DNA of 64,000 bases from Lytechinus variegatus (taxonomy: Eukaryota > Echinodermata > Echinoidea > Temnopleuroida > Toxopneustidae), in contig NC_054740.1 in the NCBI RefSeq assembly GCF_018143015.1, positions 41,929,180-41,993,179 of the forward strand, read 5' to 3'. Each line of letters opens with the position of its first letter. Within the stretch, counting starts at the first letter, position 1. Positions 12,541 to 25,442 of the stretch are shown piece after piece. Both the position numbers and the translations under genes were made by a program. The notes beneath the pieces were generated by a model. It made no database searches. It had not been told where the DNA came from and worked only from the letters and a program-made list of their open reading frames with translations.

Positions 12541-12949
12541 CCTTGAACAAGACGGATATACTGTAGGTAGCTTAACGCAGGGCATCATGCAATCTTTATG
12601 TTTTTATAAGCACCGGAAGCGCGGGGGCAGCCACCCCTGCTCCCCCAAGAAAAGAATCAATCAAGAAAGTGACAAATCGATGTTTATCCACCCCGCCTTC
12701 CCTACAGGCCCACTTGGCAAGAGGAAATACAAAACAATACAACACAAGCCTGCAACTGAAACGAATAACTTGGTGCTCATAAACGCACACTTTCAACAGG
12801 TTCTAAATGCCATTTGTTATTTTGGATTTTTTTTAGTCTCTACAATTATGTTAACTAATTTTCGGGCCGACGTCACAGAATACCCCTGTTCTTGTTTACC
12901 CCCCCCCCTCCCCCATCTACACGTCGAATAGATAAGAAATAGATTAGCG

Positions 12950-13100
12950 AGTTTTCGCAATTGCATCGTGGACAGATTCTGCAACATAGTTAATCTATTA
13001 TAAAATACCCGCCAAATCACAATGAACAGCTGAGAGGTCTTTGTCAAGAGAGGCCTTTGTCGAAAATTGGTGAGCCGGGCAGCTGATCTTCGTAAATACT
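12950..13100. repeat. Foldback repeat fragment, GTCGAAAATTG family
   Basis: Contains GAGAGGTCTTTGTC twice and TTGTCGAAAATTGGTGAG. It is a shorter member of the dispersed family. Confidence 0.55.
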
Positions 13101-13355
13101 TCACAGATTAAGAGACTTAAAATTGACATACCCAAATTCAGCCCATTTCAGGTTTTCCTTAACAATATCATTGAGCTATTACAATAATAGGTCCATGACA
13201 ACATGAACAAGGAAAGGATTGCCTTTGGGTATGACACTTACTGTGTGCGGACGGCAGCTGGCGCTATTCATTTTTTTGCTCGACGTGGAGGCAGTTCCGG
13301 CTTTTCGGCTGTGACGTCGAGGGATTGGCGTCGGATGCGATTGCAGGTAATGATC

Positions 13356-13968
13356 TTAAAGGTCAAGTCCACCTTAGAAAAATGTTGATTTGAATAAATA
13401 GAGAAGAACCAGACAAGCATAATGCTGGAAAATATCATCAATATTGGATGCAAAATAAGAAAGTTACGACATTTTGAAGTTTTCGCTTATTTTTTACAAA
13501 ATAATTATATGCACAATTTAGTCACATGCAAATGAGAAAATCGAATGTCCATCATTCATTATTTCTTTTGATTTTTATTGTTTAAATAATACAATTTTTC
13601 AATTTTTACAGATTTGACGATAAGGACCGCCTTGACTGAATCATAAAATATTAAACAATAGCCATTCCTGCATGTTCAGGGAGAAATAAAGCTTTGTTTC
13701 ACAGGACAATGAGCAGAAAATTTGAATATTTCATAATTCATATAATAAAATACAAAAGAAATAGTGAGTGAGTGATGTCATCAGCTCCCTCATTTGCATA
13801 CCGACCAGGATGTGCATATAACTGTTTTATGAAATCAAGCGAAACTTAAAAACATCATAACTTTCATATTTTACATCCGATTTTGACGAAATTTTCAGGG
13901 TTATGCTTGTTGGATTTTTATCTTTTTATTAAAATTAACTTTATGTTGGGGAGGACTTGTCCTTTAAA
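13356..13968. repeat. Long palindromic element, TTAAAGG family (copy 3)
   Basis: It starts TTAAAGGTCAAGTCCACC and ends with the inverted GGACTTGTCCTTTAA. It is clearly homologous along its length to 639-1235, including the internal CATGTTCAGGGAG and ATTTGCATACCGAC segments. Confidence 0.8.
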
Positions 13969-16219
13969 GTTTCAGAATACTGCGCCTAAGATTCAAGTGC
14001 AAAGTAGTACACAAACAAATAAACGAACAAAATACCAAAAATGCTTCCGAAACGACATGAAAATGATAAAAAATTACATTCAACTGTTCAAAAAACCAAT
14101 TATTTCTGAAACAACCAATGGTGCCCTTATTCTTATCATAACCATCTTAAAATTTGATAATTTTAGTCATAAGATGTAAATGAATTAAAAATTTATGAAT
14201 TTTAGCTGGAAACACACTTGATATTTGAATTGTTAATGTAAATGAAATCATGTATTCGAGCAATAATTGGTCCGACATGTGACGATGAAATGCGTAAGTT
14301 TGGAACCGCATATCCAAACGCAAGGGCGGTGCTATGGGGAGCAAAGGGCGTCGATTCACCCCTTAATTTTTTTAAGAAGTGAAAACAAGAAAAAGTGAAA
14401 GTGAGTATTCAAAAGTGGTCTCGGTCGTGTTACTCCTGTAATTTAATTTATGTGTCAAATTCGTCATTCAAGTCGACGAACAGTCCAGTCGATCAATATT
14501 CATTCTTGCCTGAGTACAATTCTTCAATACACCAATCCAATTTATTACCAGTATTGATGTCGGGGGGGGGGGTGCATCCTTATTGTGCGATTCGTTACTA
14601 TTGAAATGCGTCAGACATTTCAGATGAGTCACGTCTGCGTCAGTAATGGGTCAGGCCCAATTGCGCAGGGGAACAGTTGCCCCAGAAATGTTGAAGACCT
14701 ATATTTTTTAAATCACCCAATAAGAGCACGAAATGCTTTAATTTTCATTTAGAAAACGCAAAAACGCCCCCATGACAAGCTCGGTCGCTTCACTCCCATC
14801 CTTTCAAGTTTCTTCGAAAAATTTTCGCGTCTTGCCCCCCCCCCACCCCCGTTAATTAATGCCATGTATCATTCTTCTAGAACCTAGATTGCATTATAAA
14901 CATATTAATGTTTTTTCAAAGTATAGAAATAATGCGACAATATTACTTTAATAATCTTGACGTTTTCTGGGAGATAAGCGACCTAAGATCCGGTTAGGTT
15001 TTTTTTATAAAGCCATGTATAGTATTTAAACTTAAAGCACTTTTTGTTCCGATATTGTACTGAACACTGAGAAAAAGATAACACAATATTGAATTGCTAA
15101 CATGGCTAAGTCATCAAGGACTTTTACTGAACGAACTAGGAAGACTGTGGAACTTAAAGCCTCTTCTAAACCCACATGCCATCTATGCCGCTACCCATAA
15201 CTTTTGTAAAATTAATATTTGCATGATCATCATGACTCCATAAAAACAGTCCAACTGTTTTGATCACATAGGCTAATTATCTTAAATGAAGGCTTGCGTT
15301 ATCTTAAACAGCCTCAATATTAGCTTTATAGATGATATCGTGCAAAGTCCAGTATTATGATCACCTACCACCAGTCTCCTACAGTCTCATTATTGTGATT
15401 GTATAGTGGGTATAATCACAAATATCAGAATTATCAAAGCCGAACGGCCAGTCCACACACCGTGGTGAGAAAATAACAATTTTCTATTTTTTATTCGTAT
15501 TGATGTCGTATATTTCACTTTTTTGTTCATATTTATTACGTTTGTTGATCAGTAAAATGCACTGTACTCCTTTTTTCACAAGTCTATCAATTGTCATTTT
15601 ATTTCATTATGTCCCATGCCTGCAGTGAAAAACAACCTCTGCCATGTCTGCGTTGATTATTTCTATTTTGCATACAAATGTGTCGATAGAGGAAGCAATA
15701 TGATAATGACAGTTTGATTCGAATTGATTGTGTTAATTTCGATATTCATCAATAAAGAATATATAGACCTAATATGCATAATGCTTAGTGGCAAACTAAA
15801 AATTTGCCTTCGTTAGAAGCTTAGATTTAGATATATTTTATAAACATTTTGTTCATTACCTGCTGCTTAGTGTAAGACCACTTTTCTAAATATAAAAAAA
15901 TTCAGTTGACTATGACCAGTTCGTCTAGTCACCAAGTCGTCTTTTTGTACTTAGCCTAATAATCAGTTTATGAATCTCCATGTAGTCACAGATTATTTGA
16001 CTAATTTTAAAATTTGGCTAGGACGATAGGATACTTCGACAAATTAATAATGAGACCAAATGATAAATAATTAGCCCAAGTGATTAGTAAAAACGATAGA
16101 CAAACTGAACCGTGAATGGTTAAAAATAGCATATCTGACATGCAGTCGGAAACCGTTCTGAGAACGCTGCATCATTCAACTCGGTCATATTTCGCAATTA
16201 GCTGTGCACCTGAACGTGT

Positions 16220-16300
16220 TTATAAAGGAATAGTTATTAGAAAATCTTAGAAAAAAAATCGGTTGTTTATGAAGGAATAGTTATCAGAAAATCTTAGAAA
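16220..16300 (+). promoter_or_regulatory. Candidate promoter region of protease gene 1 with a local duplication
   Basis: A TATAAA lies at about 16221 within sequence conserved upstream of gene 2 (CACCTGAACGTG in both). About 35 bp (TATAAAGGAATAGTTATTAG onward) is repeated once at 16266-16300. The TATA motif is not conserved upstream of gene 2, so this is weak. An acceptor-like TTTACAG at about 16481 suggests the start of the exon that carries the ATG. Confidence 0.25.
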
Positions 16301-16519
16301 TTATAAACGTTCCTTATCAAATGATATCGGATATATTCATCTGATTTGCTATTCTGCATAATGAGGAGTTGTATTACCACTACCTAACATAGTCATCGAA
16401 TAATTAAATTTTACAAGTTTGATATATTTTATATGTTTATTATGAATATCATATATCGTAACATCAAATCATTATTTACAGCTTTGACGTTCCTTTAGTT
16501 CAAGACAATCTCTTAGAGA

Positions 16520-19500
16520 ATGAAGATCTTGATAACCATTGGTCTGTTCTTATCGGCAATGGGCGTGGTCCATTGTATCGATAGCAGACTAAAGACCATC
16601 CCCGACAAGTACATCGTGGTCCTCAATGTAAGTACAGTTGCTATGGTGATAAAGGGACACTCCCACTTTCGGAGCAGGCATGATCGTTACAACGTACTTG
16701 AATTCAATTTATTTCCAATCGATAAACATTATCTACTTACATAGCTATATCGTTGTACCCTCTTAAAAAAAGAATCCCCAATTTAGGATAACAAGCTTGT
16801 TGGCTAAAGAGATACTTTTTTAAATTTTACGCAGTGTTGCGTTGGAATTTACCCTAAAAACATTCATTTTGCCCAATATTGGAGGAAAAATACCCTGGAG
16901 AAAATACCCAGCAAACATGCGTGTTCCATTTCTACCCAATATTTGATAATTTTTTACTCGATTTTTTTAGATTGAGTGATACAAATTTTAGCCATGTCAT
17001 GGCTAAAGTGACGACAGTCAAATACTTTATGCAATTTGAAAAAGTTCGGATACTATATACATAGATGCTAGTTGTTGCAACAATCTCAAAATTAGTTCAA
17101 ACAAACCCCAAGAAAATGACTGCCCAACTCTGCCTATTCGAAGATACAAAACAATATGTGCCAAATAAGCCTTGGAGACAAAATTGATATTGGTAAGAAA
17201 TGAGCAAAATAAGTATGGCATTCCTGCAAGATATTGTGTATGCCTAACACACAATGCATTATTGAATGTAATACAGCTCTGTTTGTGATTGAGAAACGGT
17301 TGCGGAGCTTAACCTGTCTTATCTAACCATAATAACTGATTATGTCTATAGTAAAGTTCTTCTTTTTTACTTTTAATATTCTAATTAACAGTGAAATAGA
17401 AATGTTTCATCATTTGTTTTTTTTTAACTGGAACAATACAATTTAAGAAATTATTATCAACTCATAACAATTTGATAACATGCTTAACATCTTCAAATTC
17501 TTGAAAAACTTATTAAATTATTGTTTATATGCGAAATCTTAGCGTTTAATCATCTCATTTACTTCTCATTTTCTAGGATGGCGAGGTGGTGGACTCGTTA
17601 CTCAACCGAATAGAGCAAAATATGGTTCCTCTCTCGGGCAAGTTTTCTGTGTTTAGGAAATATCGCAAAGCACTTAATGGATTCGCTGTTGAGATGTCGG
17701 AAGACGTCGCTCAAAGGGTAGGCATAAAGGAGAAGGATGATGATCATAGGCGGCGGAAGCGGGGAATGGGGGGACGGGGGGGACGTGTCCCCCCTAAATT
17801 TGAGGAGGGGGGACGGTCCACCCCCCCCCCTAAATTTGTTGTTGATGACCCTTTTTTTTCCTACATCCCACCTAAAATGTTTGGGTTGAGAACTTTTTTT
17901 TTTTGCTTGTCAAAAAATTTTTGGTTGTCCCCTCCTAAAATTTTTGACTTCCGCCGCCAGTGATGATGATGATGACAGTGATGATGATGATGATGATGAC
18001 GATGATGATGATGATGACGATGATGACGATGGTGATGATGATGATGATGATGGTGGTAGTGGTGTTGGTGGTGGTGGCAATAAAGATGAGACGGAGGATG
18101 ACTAAAAGCAGATCATAGAATAATAAAGCAATCAGATCTGTCTTTTCCAAATAATTAAGAATCTAACGAACATGACGAAATAAAAATAATTGCATTTTTT
18201 TTTTGCTTTTGTTCATATAGGTACTCGAATTACCTGCTGTGAAGTATATCGAACAGGATTCTATCGCTATCGTTGATGTCGCTTCTTCATCGTGGGGACT
18301 TGACCGCATCGACCAGCACGACCTCCCCCTCGATAACGATTTCGACATCGAAGGTATTTTTTCTGGCTTTATAGAGACTACTCATTGACTGGGGACGATT
18401 GTTGATTGGTGTTTTCTGTTTTTGGTGGTGATGATAGGGTTATTGATGGTAATTTTTTTCTGGGGGGCGATAATGATGGCTTCGGTGGCGGCTACTTGTT
18501 GCTTATTTAATAATGATGAGGGAGGTGTTGTCGGTGCAGTTCTTGATGATGATAGTCATGATAGTGGTGTTTTTGTTGGTGGTGGTGGCTAGTTGTTGTT
18601 CATGGACGTAAGGGAGACACTAGCGTACCTACGGGGGGGGGCAGTCTGCCCCTCCTGACGAGTCACAACCCATACAAAAGACATATCCCTGCCCCCCCCC
18701 CTGACGAGCTTGAAAACTTTTTTTATTTTGCTTGTCAAATTTTTCGACCGGTTTCGCCCCCCCCCCTGTGGAAAATCCCAGGTACGCCACTGAAGGGAGA
18801 TAGTTGGGGCTGCGTTTATGTTGCGTTCATTTTGCCTTCATCATCTTCAGCGTGTAATGTTTAAGTTGTGTCTGTTTAGAATGAATTTGAATTAAGCGCT
18901 AAACGTAGCATTATTTATTGTTATCATAACGATACTTAGGTGACGGCGAGGGTGTGACGGTGTATGTGTTGGATACTGGGGCTCGAGAAACTCATGATGA
19001 GTTTGGAGGCCGACTGAGGCACGGTGGAGATTACGTCGAAGACGATTGGAACGTAAGATTATACCCATTCTCAACCTAAAAACCAATACTATGACCCCCT
19101 CCCGCCCGGCAAAAACACAAAGATTAACAAGACGATGTAGTTTAATGTATGCTTTTTTATATAGCTTTGCCGACCAGTTATGGTAAATAAATTATTTTAT
19201 GAAATCATTTTCGAAGAAATGTGAATATTGGCTTTGAGATTACTATGGAAGCTTAAAAGTGCCATCAAGGGTACGTCTGTTGCATAAAACTTTGTACCTG
19301 AGAAAACTCTGGTAAAAACTGAAAACTAAGGTTATTCTGATTTCTGCCATTGACTTTAACACAAGGCAAGAACTCCCCGTTGTGTTTACGTCTCTTAAAT
19401 AAATATATGTCTGCATCTTGTAACGGATATGATCAGATGACATAATCTTCTCATTTTTCTTCCCCTAAGAGGTGCAGACATGACGAGATGATCATCCGAA

Positions 19501-22184
19501 CATCTTGGTGGCACTTTTAAGCTTCAATAGATTACCGCCAAAGTAGTGGTTATGTTATCATCCCGATCCAACGATTCCCCTCAAATTATCTTATTGTCAC
19601 TGTAATTAAAGGGTATAAGAATCAAATCAAATCAAATCCAGGAATGCATCCCCGTGGTTCTTCCCATGTACAGATCATGTACCATAAACGGGGCCTTGGA
19701 GCGTTTTTAAGGGGGTGCCGAGTCTCAATTGACAGATCTTGATTATGATATTACCAAAATAATAACAAAACGGCATTTTTCTTTCTTTTAATGTTTGAAG
19801 AGCATAGATTGTCATGGACACGGGACACATTGTGCAGGTACTGCAGCGGGAGGTATCCATGGCATTGCCAGGAAAGCTGATATCGTATCCATCAGGATGT
19901 TCAACTGCGCTGGCAGCGGTACAGCATCAGCCATGATCGGAGGTGAGACGTAGAGGGCGTCTTATGAGATTGTAATTTATTTTGTTTTGTTATGATTGTT
20001 TGCTTTTATTTCTGCGTTTAAATGATTATATTCAATCATTATTATTGTTATTTTTTCTGACACAGTGTGAATTCATGAAGCCGTTTCATGATGAAAAATA
20101 ATCACACCATGAAGATGAAAATAACTAATCCGAAAACGTAAGAAGGTTGTTCGATGTTTCATTAACGTCAGACCCCGTCTTACCACGGACATTAACGGCT
20201 CTTGAAATGCTTCCTCGGTAATACTTCGCATTTTGTTCATAATTTGCGCACTAATTCGGAGGAGTATTAACTGGTCTATTAGAAACACAATGCGAGGCGC
20301 TGCGCATGCCCAAACTCCACTACTGTTGCAAGACATATACTATTCGTGAGACGGAATATATTTACCCCCAAAATGGCGCCTTTCACTGGGATAGGAGGTG
20401 CAGCGCTAGTGCGCTACGACCTTGTATGCCGTAAACGCAAAGTAGGTAGCAGGGAGTATTCGCAAAAGCTAAGCTGGCGCTTTCTGAAACGCAGAAAATT
20501 TACTGTCAAATGCCCTTCATGACAATGAAAGCCTTTTCGAGGGTCGGTGAATCCAAAGAACAGTGTAACCCGTAACTCTGGACAAAGGACATATTTGCGA
20601 TTTTTTAGACAGCTATGAAACGTTGGACGAAACTGCTGCTCAAATTGACCTACCCTCGACAAAGACTTCATTGTGATTTGATTCGCATTTTATATTCATT
20701 TGCTGTGTTGTACGATTCATTCCACGTCGCTGAACGAAAACTTTCTAATTTCTCATGACTCACCAACGTAGCATTATCAAAAAACAAAAAAAAAGTTAGA
20801 ATTAAAATATGGTTTATACGACAGGTATCGACGAAGTAACCGAAACCGCAGTGCACCCCGCTGTCATGTCGATGTCGTTCCGGACTCTTCGGAATCAGGC
20901 AGTTGACGCAGCCGTCGCCCGTGCCGTCGACGCCGGGATCGTTGCCGTAGCTGCAGCTGGTAACGAAAACTCTGACGCCTGCTTGTATTCCCCTGCTCGG
21001 GAACCAAAGGTAATTGTCCTTAATTGTAGAGAGCCACTTTATCATGATAATTAGGACCGTATCGTTTTGCCACCACGCGTCGGTACAATTGAAATTTTAG
21101 CAGATTACAGGTTAACTATATTAAAAAAATAATGACATGAGAAAACTCTTTAGGAAAAAGACTAAAAAATGTGGCGATGGACAGACATTTTTTACATATT
21201 ACAATGGAAATTGAACGAGTGAAAAAAAAAACATTTGTTTAATAATTCAATTCTGATTTAGACAAGTTTCTTATTGTAATGCATTTTGTGAGCTTGCATT
21301 TTATATGGCCTTCTTGCCCGAAGGTAGAACGGAAGGCTTGGGGGTGAAATTGATGAAAACTTGAATTTATTTTGACGTCCATTCACGTTTTTACTATTCT
21401 TCATCCTTTTTAATCTATAGGCAATCACTGTTGGGGCTACGGATATAGGGCTGACCACAGGGCGAGTTTCTCTAATTTTGGATCTTGTTTAGATATTTAC
21501 GCTCCCGGTGTTGACATCATCAGCTCTTCGCCTGCCTCGGATAGTGCCATTGCTATATGGAGTGGTACCAGTATGGCTACACCACATGTTGCCGGTAAGT
21601 GTCCATTTGTCCAAGTATTCATCAACAGTTGAATCACAATACTCATTTTTTTATTTGTTGGGTTTCCAAGTATCAAAGTTATTTCGCTACATTGCAAGTA
21701 TTCATGTTCTTAGACAATGGGTCTTTCTTGCATTGACAGGGTTTAGACGATTTTTAAAAGGCATAACTTTGTCTTAGATATTTAACAAAGCATTGGCAGT
21801 GTAGACCTGTAAACGTGTAGCTTGATTTAAAATATATATATCTATATATTTCCTGTTCCTTTAAAGTGCATTTGAGGTTAATTAAATCAATTAGAAAGTT
21901 TAATTTACACGAAATTCGACATAATACCATCCACTCCGAATTTTGACTACTCTATTTATTCATGTATTCTCCGAGGGAGGGTACTGTGAGATTATGACGT
22001 CACATGCATAAGAACTACAGAAAATTTCGTGATTTTTTATGTTCTTTCATCAGGTGCTGCCGCCGTTCATCTCGGTAATGGAGTTCCTCCCACTGAAGTC
22101 CTAGCCCATCTCCTTCAAGACGCTTCTCAAAATGTCATCTACAACAACGAACTCTCTCCGAACAGACTTCTTTATCTGAACTAA
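16520..22184 (+). CDS. Protease gene 1: secreted S8A subtilisin (aqualysin/proteinase K-like), frame broken in exon 7
   Basis: Exons read 16520-16627, 17577-17717, 18221-18353, 18940-19052, 19801-19942, 20825-21009, 21421-21594 and 22054-22184. All have GT/AG borders, with intron phases 0,0,1,0,1,0,1. Exon 1 encodes a signal peptide ([19 protein letters not shown]) and the start of an I9 propeptide (PDKYIVVLN). Exon 3 carries WGLDRIDQ, typical of the mature N-terminus. The Asp motif VLDTG is in exon 4, HGTHCAGT in exon 5, oxyanion AAGN in exon 6 and [11 protein letters not shown] in exon 7. Compared with genes 2 and 3, exon 7 has two extra bases near 21445-21450. The frame then stops at 21490-21492, giving about 297 residues without the catalytic Ser. 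Apart from that it matches gene 2 codon for codon and would make 374 aa. It is either a recent pseudogene or an assembly error. AATAAA at 22520 is a possible polyadenylation signal. Confidence 0.85.
17747..17960. repeat. Inverted-repeat element with GGCGGCGGAAGC ends
   Basis: The left end GGCGGCGGAAG is matched by CTTCCGCCGCC at the right. The inside has G runs and C runs plus CTTTTTTTTTTGCTTGTCAA, a motif shared with 18620-18793 and 34570-34830. It sits beside the (GAT)n array in intron 2 of gene 1 and is absent from intron 2 of gene 2, so it inserted after the duplication or was lost from block 2. Confidence 0.7.
17961..18085. repeat. (GAT)n microsatellite in intron 2 of protease gene 1
   Basis: About 100 bp of GAT repeats with GAC and GGT variants, grading into (GGT)n. 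The same intron of gene 2 has a longer (GAT)n array at 35190-35515. Confidence 0.9.
18620..18793. repeat. Inverted-repeat element with GCGTACCT ends
   Basis: Left end ACTAGCGTACCTACGGG; right end CCCAGGTACGCCACT in inverse orientation. G and C runs flank TGACGAGTCACAAC and a T-rich TTTGCTTGTCAAA segment. It lies in intron 3 of gene 1 and is not seen at that place in gene 2. A related piece is at 34342-34500. Confidence 0.75.
19246..19527. repeat. MITE with GAAGCTTAAAAGTGCCA ends
   Basis: The left GAAGCTTAAAAGTGCCATCA is matched by the reverse complement of the right end (TTGGTGGCACTTTTAAGCTTC), giving terminal inverted repeats of about 20 bp around a 240-bp non-coding interior. It lies in intron 4 of gene 1 and is absent from intron 4 of gene 2, so it probably inserted after the two genes separated. 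Confidence 0.75.
20460..20690. repeat. Foldback repeat, GTCGAAAATTG family, in intron 5 of gene 1
   Basis: It has the family layout (TGTCAAATGCCCTTCATGAC, then TCGACAAAGACTTC at the far side). A relative occupies intron 5 of gene 2 at 37540-37750, so the insertion probably predates the gene 1/gene 2 duplication. Confidence 0.6.
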
Positions 22185-22390
22185 AGGGGATGATATTCAA
22201 ATTGGAAACAAGAACTGTAATTCAGTATTTGAATATATCAACAAACGATCAGCAGAATGTCAGCGGAATCGCAAAATCAAGTATCAAGTATTATTTTTAA
22301 AGCTTATTTAATGTAGTTGTAGCAAACAATGGTTCATTGAAAAAGTCTATAAAATCATGATCAGTCGTCAGTAGATCACATCACCTGGAG

Positions 22391-23876
22391 GGAGTATATT
22401 CTCCCAGATAATTTGATACCATATTTATGTGGTTTGTCTTCACGCTTGGATAATAAGGAGGTACTCTTTACTGTGTCGTAAATTTTTATTTGCGCCCAAG
22501 TATGGCATTAATATATTGAATAAATCGAGATGTCAGTGATGTCATAATCCTACATGAGTTAGTAAACATACTTGCAAATCCCTTTTCAATGAAATTAAAG
22601 TGAGAATTGATACTAAAAAGTGTTTATCAAACAAGTATAATGTAAATTAAAAATGTATTTTGGAATGGATTTAAAAGCAACCCTTGCAGGATTATGACAT
22701 CATTGGCATCTTACAGTCATGCCACACTTTGGTGCAAAATAAAATTTACAAAAAAATTACCTCCTGACCATCCAAGCGTTTACACGTTCCACCCTAATAT
22801 GATGTCAGGAAAGAAATTTAAGACAATTATATAGTTATGTTTCACATGGTTCAATAAGAGTCTAAACATGTGTTTAAAATATTTACTTGGTCCAGGTTAG
22901 GGTAGGTCTATAGACAAGAATGTACATTATGTTTTAAATATTTCAAAAGCAAATGTCAGAAACGTTTGACCCCCCCCCCCTTCAGGGACGTACAAGATCA
23001 GGTGGATGTCATGTTTTGTACAAGTGTTTTAAATAGTTATAAACAGTTCTCTTCAATAAATATACTCGTGCAAGTGCACAGGAATTGTCTTTTGTTATAA
23101 AGAATGTAATGCTTTTATGCACTCATCTGTTATTGAAATTCTTTGAATTCCTTTATAGAAATTTTACAGTTAGTCCTTGTAACGGTAGGATATGTTAGGA
23201 GGCTAATTTCAGTAATTCAACCTAAGCTAGAATAGACCACAGATGTTCATGTAGGCAGTCGAAGTTAAAACTGAGGGACTACGTCAATTCATGTAATCAT
23301 CGGGGGCTCGATCTCGTCCACTAACTCGTCAAAGCCTGCGGAGGCCGAGGCCGAGGGGAAGAGACATCGCAAGCTGCAGAGGCCAAGAACTGGACCGACC
23401 ACCAGGGCCGAGTGGGGCATGTCAAGCCAGAAGAGATGATGAGGGCTCGAGTCAACTATAATTGTTTAGTTATATTTTAGTTATCAATATTCATGTATAT
23501 ATTCATGTACAATTATTGTGAAACCAATCAAAAGAAAACAACAGAAAAGAGATTTGATTAAATCTTTTGATAACTGTATTTATCAGTATTACGTATTCCT
23601 TATTTGATGTCAAGCAGCAGTAAATGATTTAAAAAAGTCACTCCCACGTGACATAATTATGTTATCAAATTCTTTGGAGAACATGCTTTTTCTTGCCATG
23701 TATAATAGTTATGTAATCATGACATATTTCTTCCATGAATTTAGGATTAGTGAGCTGTCAGTTTTTTTTTTTTTTTGCTCACATATTATTATTTATTATT
23801 ATAAAAATACATCCTAAACGTACTGAAAGTCATAGCGGCATAATATAGCAATTACGTGTATATTTCCAATTATTTC
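22391..23876. other. Intergenic; GC-rich patch at about 23290-23450
   Basis: Mostly AT-rich. A compositional island (GAGGCCGAGGCCGAGG and neighbours) stands out at 23290-23450. Two frames stay open across it for about 50 codons, both with many Arg residues, but neither matches a family I recognise. Further AATAAA hexamers occur at about 22737 and 23055. Confidence 0.4.
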
Positions 23877-24472
23877 TTAAAGGGATGGTCCGAGCTGAAA
23901 ATATTTATATCTAGATAAATAGAGTAAAATTCACAGAGCAATATGCTAAAAAGTTCATCAAAATCGGATAACAAATAACGAAGTTATTGAATCTTAAAAT
24001 TTGTCAATATTTCGTGAAAACAGTTATATGCATATCGTCATGAATATTCATTAGGTGGGCTGATGATGTCACATCCCCACTTTCCTTTTTCTTAAGTTAT
24101 TACATGAAATCATAAATGTTTCATTTTTTCATACATGTGTAAATGATGAAAAAAGTTGTGGCAATGAATAACTAATGCACTTAATCGTTGACAATCCCAA
24201 TTGTTTTAGTTCTCGGTAGAAAATTTTTGAATAAACCTAATTTCATATCATAAAATACAAAAGAACAAGAGGGGATGTGACATCATCATCCTACCTAATG
24301 AATATTCATAAAGACATGCCTAGAACTGTTTCACCGGAATAATGCAAATCTTTAAAATTCAATAACTTTGTTACTTGTTATCCGACTTTGATCAAATTGT
24401 CAGCCTTTTGCTTTGTGAATTTTACTTTATTTCTTGAGATATAAATGTCTCCAGTCTGGACCATCCCTTTAA
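23877..24472. repeat. Long palindromic element, TTAAAGG family (copy 4)
   Basis: The left end TTAAAGGGATGGTCCGAGCT is matched in reverse by GTCTGGACCATCCCTTTAA. Arms of roughly 200 bp include TCAAAATCGGATAACAAAT and its inverted counterpart. It is non-autonomous. A half copy lies at 58458-58585. Confidence 0.8.
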
Positions 24473-24929
24473 ACAAGAACATAGTGATGCACTATTTTTG
24501 TCACAACTCGTTTGAAGAAGAAGAAGGTAAGAATCAAAGAGTGTGCTCTTGGTCGTGTAATATACGATACCAGCATGCCATGCCATTTGCCTGCCTGAGC
24601 TCGCGGCGGGACTGTGCTATCATGACAGCTGGCTGGAGACATGCGAAATGTAGATTTTGACATGGATAAGAAATTTTTTTTTTCAAACAAATCGAGTACA
24701 TACTGAGTAAGGAAAAACTTACTGAATTCAGACTTTAATAGAAAGAAATCATTATGGTCCATCGAATCGATGTTGCATCTAATGTGGATTATTGGTGGAT
24801 CACTGGCAATTGATTGCATGGATCATATCACCTCTCCAGCTGAACCATTTCGCATGCGCTGATATGTACCCCATGTACACAGCACGCATTAGGCTTTTTC
24901 GTCTGAAACCCACCCAACTTTGCGTTTTT

Positions 24930-25442
24930 TCCCGGGGGGGGGGGGGGCACTCGACCACAAAGTGGTGGGGGTGTGCCGCGGGCGAGACAAAAAACGGGGG
25001 CCTTGGAGCGGGCTTATTGTAAAAAGGAGGGTCCTCGGAACGGGCTTCGGAACGACAAATGTTTGTGAAAACGGGGGTCCTTGGAACGGATCGCCAGCGT
25101 ATGCATCCTTACGGAACGGTCATGCGTGCATGATGCAGTTAGCGCGGCCTCCGCCGGGGAGCTCTGCGGCCGCTTTTCACCAAAATTGCAGCTCATTCAA
25201 CGCGATCGGAGCGGCGTAACGAAAAATATGCGAAGCTTTGGAGCGGATTTCTCTCTTCTTTTTTCTCGATAAGAAGAAAATGCAATGCCTTGGAGCGGCT
25301 TTCTTTGTTCTTTTTCTCAACAAAGCAAAAATACCATGAATACTATGCCTTGGAACGGAAATTTGAGTGTAAAAATGGGGGTCCCCTCCGCGGCACATAC
25401 CCACTATGCATTATATACTGAGTGCCCCCCCCCCCCGGGGTT
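24930..25442. repeat. GC-rich inverted-repeat element with CCCGGGG...GCACTC ends
   Basis: The left border CCGG plus a G run and CACTCGAC is matched by GAGTG plus a C run and GGGG on the right. Inside, the motif CCTTGGAACGG / CCTTGGAGCGG recurs at least seven times, and GTGCCGCGG on the left is mirrored by CCGCGGCAC on the right. Similar G-run/GCACT elements are, to my knowledge, common in marine invertebrate genomes. Open frames through it are not genes. Confidence 0.7.

Larger units (their letters stand above)
14480..22390 (+). repeat. Segmental duplication block 1 (carries protease gene 1)
   Basis: The block aligns by eye with 26170-42300 outside as well as inside the exons. Shared flanking stretches include CAAATGCGTCAGAC-like sequence (about 14600 and 26270), CTGACATGGCTAAGTC-like sequence (about 15100 and 27210), GCTTAGTGTA (about 15868 and 32431) and TTGTAGCAAACAATG (about 22316 and 42224). 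Block 2 is about twice as long because of later insertions. Edges are approximate. Confidence 0.7.

Noticed and set aside
12167-12588. Ser/Leu/Pro-rich minus-strand frames
   Set aside because: Reverse strand of the GA-rich/(GATA)n tract and of an inverted-repeat element.
20809-21054. Separate small gene over exon 6 of protease gene 1
   Set aside because: The frame is exon 6 (20825-21009) plus read-through into flanking intron; splice sites and paralogues define the exon.
24469-25272. Several overlapping frames on both strands near 24.5-25.3 kb
   Set aside because: They fall in or beside GC-rich inverted-repeat elements, with no domain or splice support.
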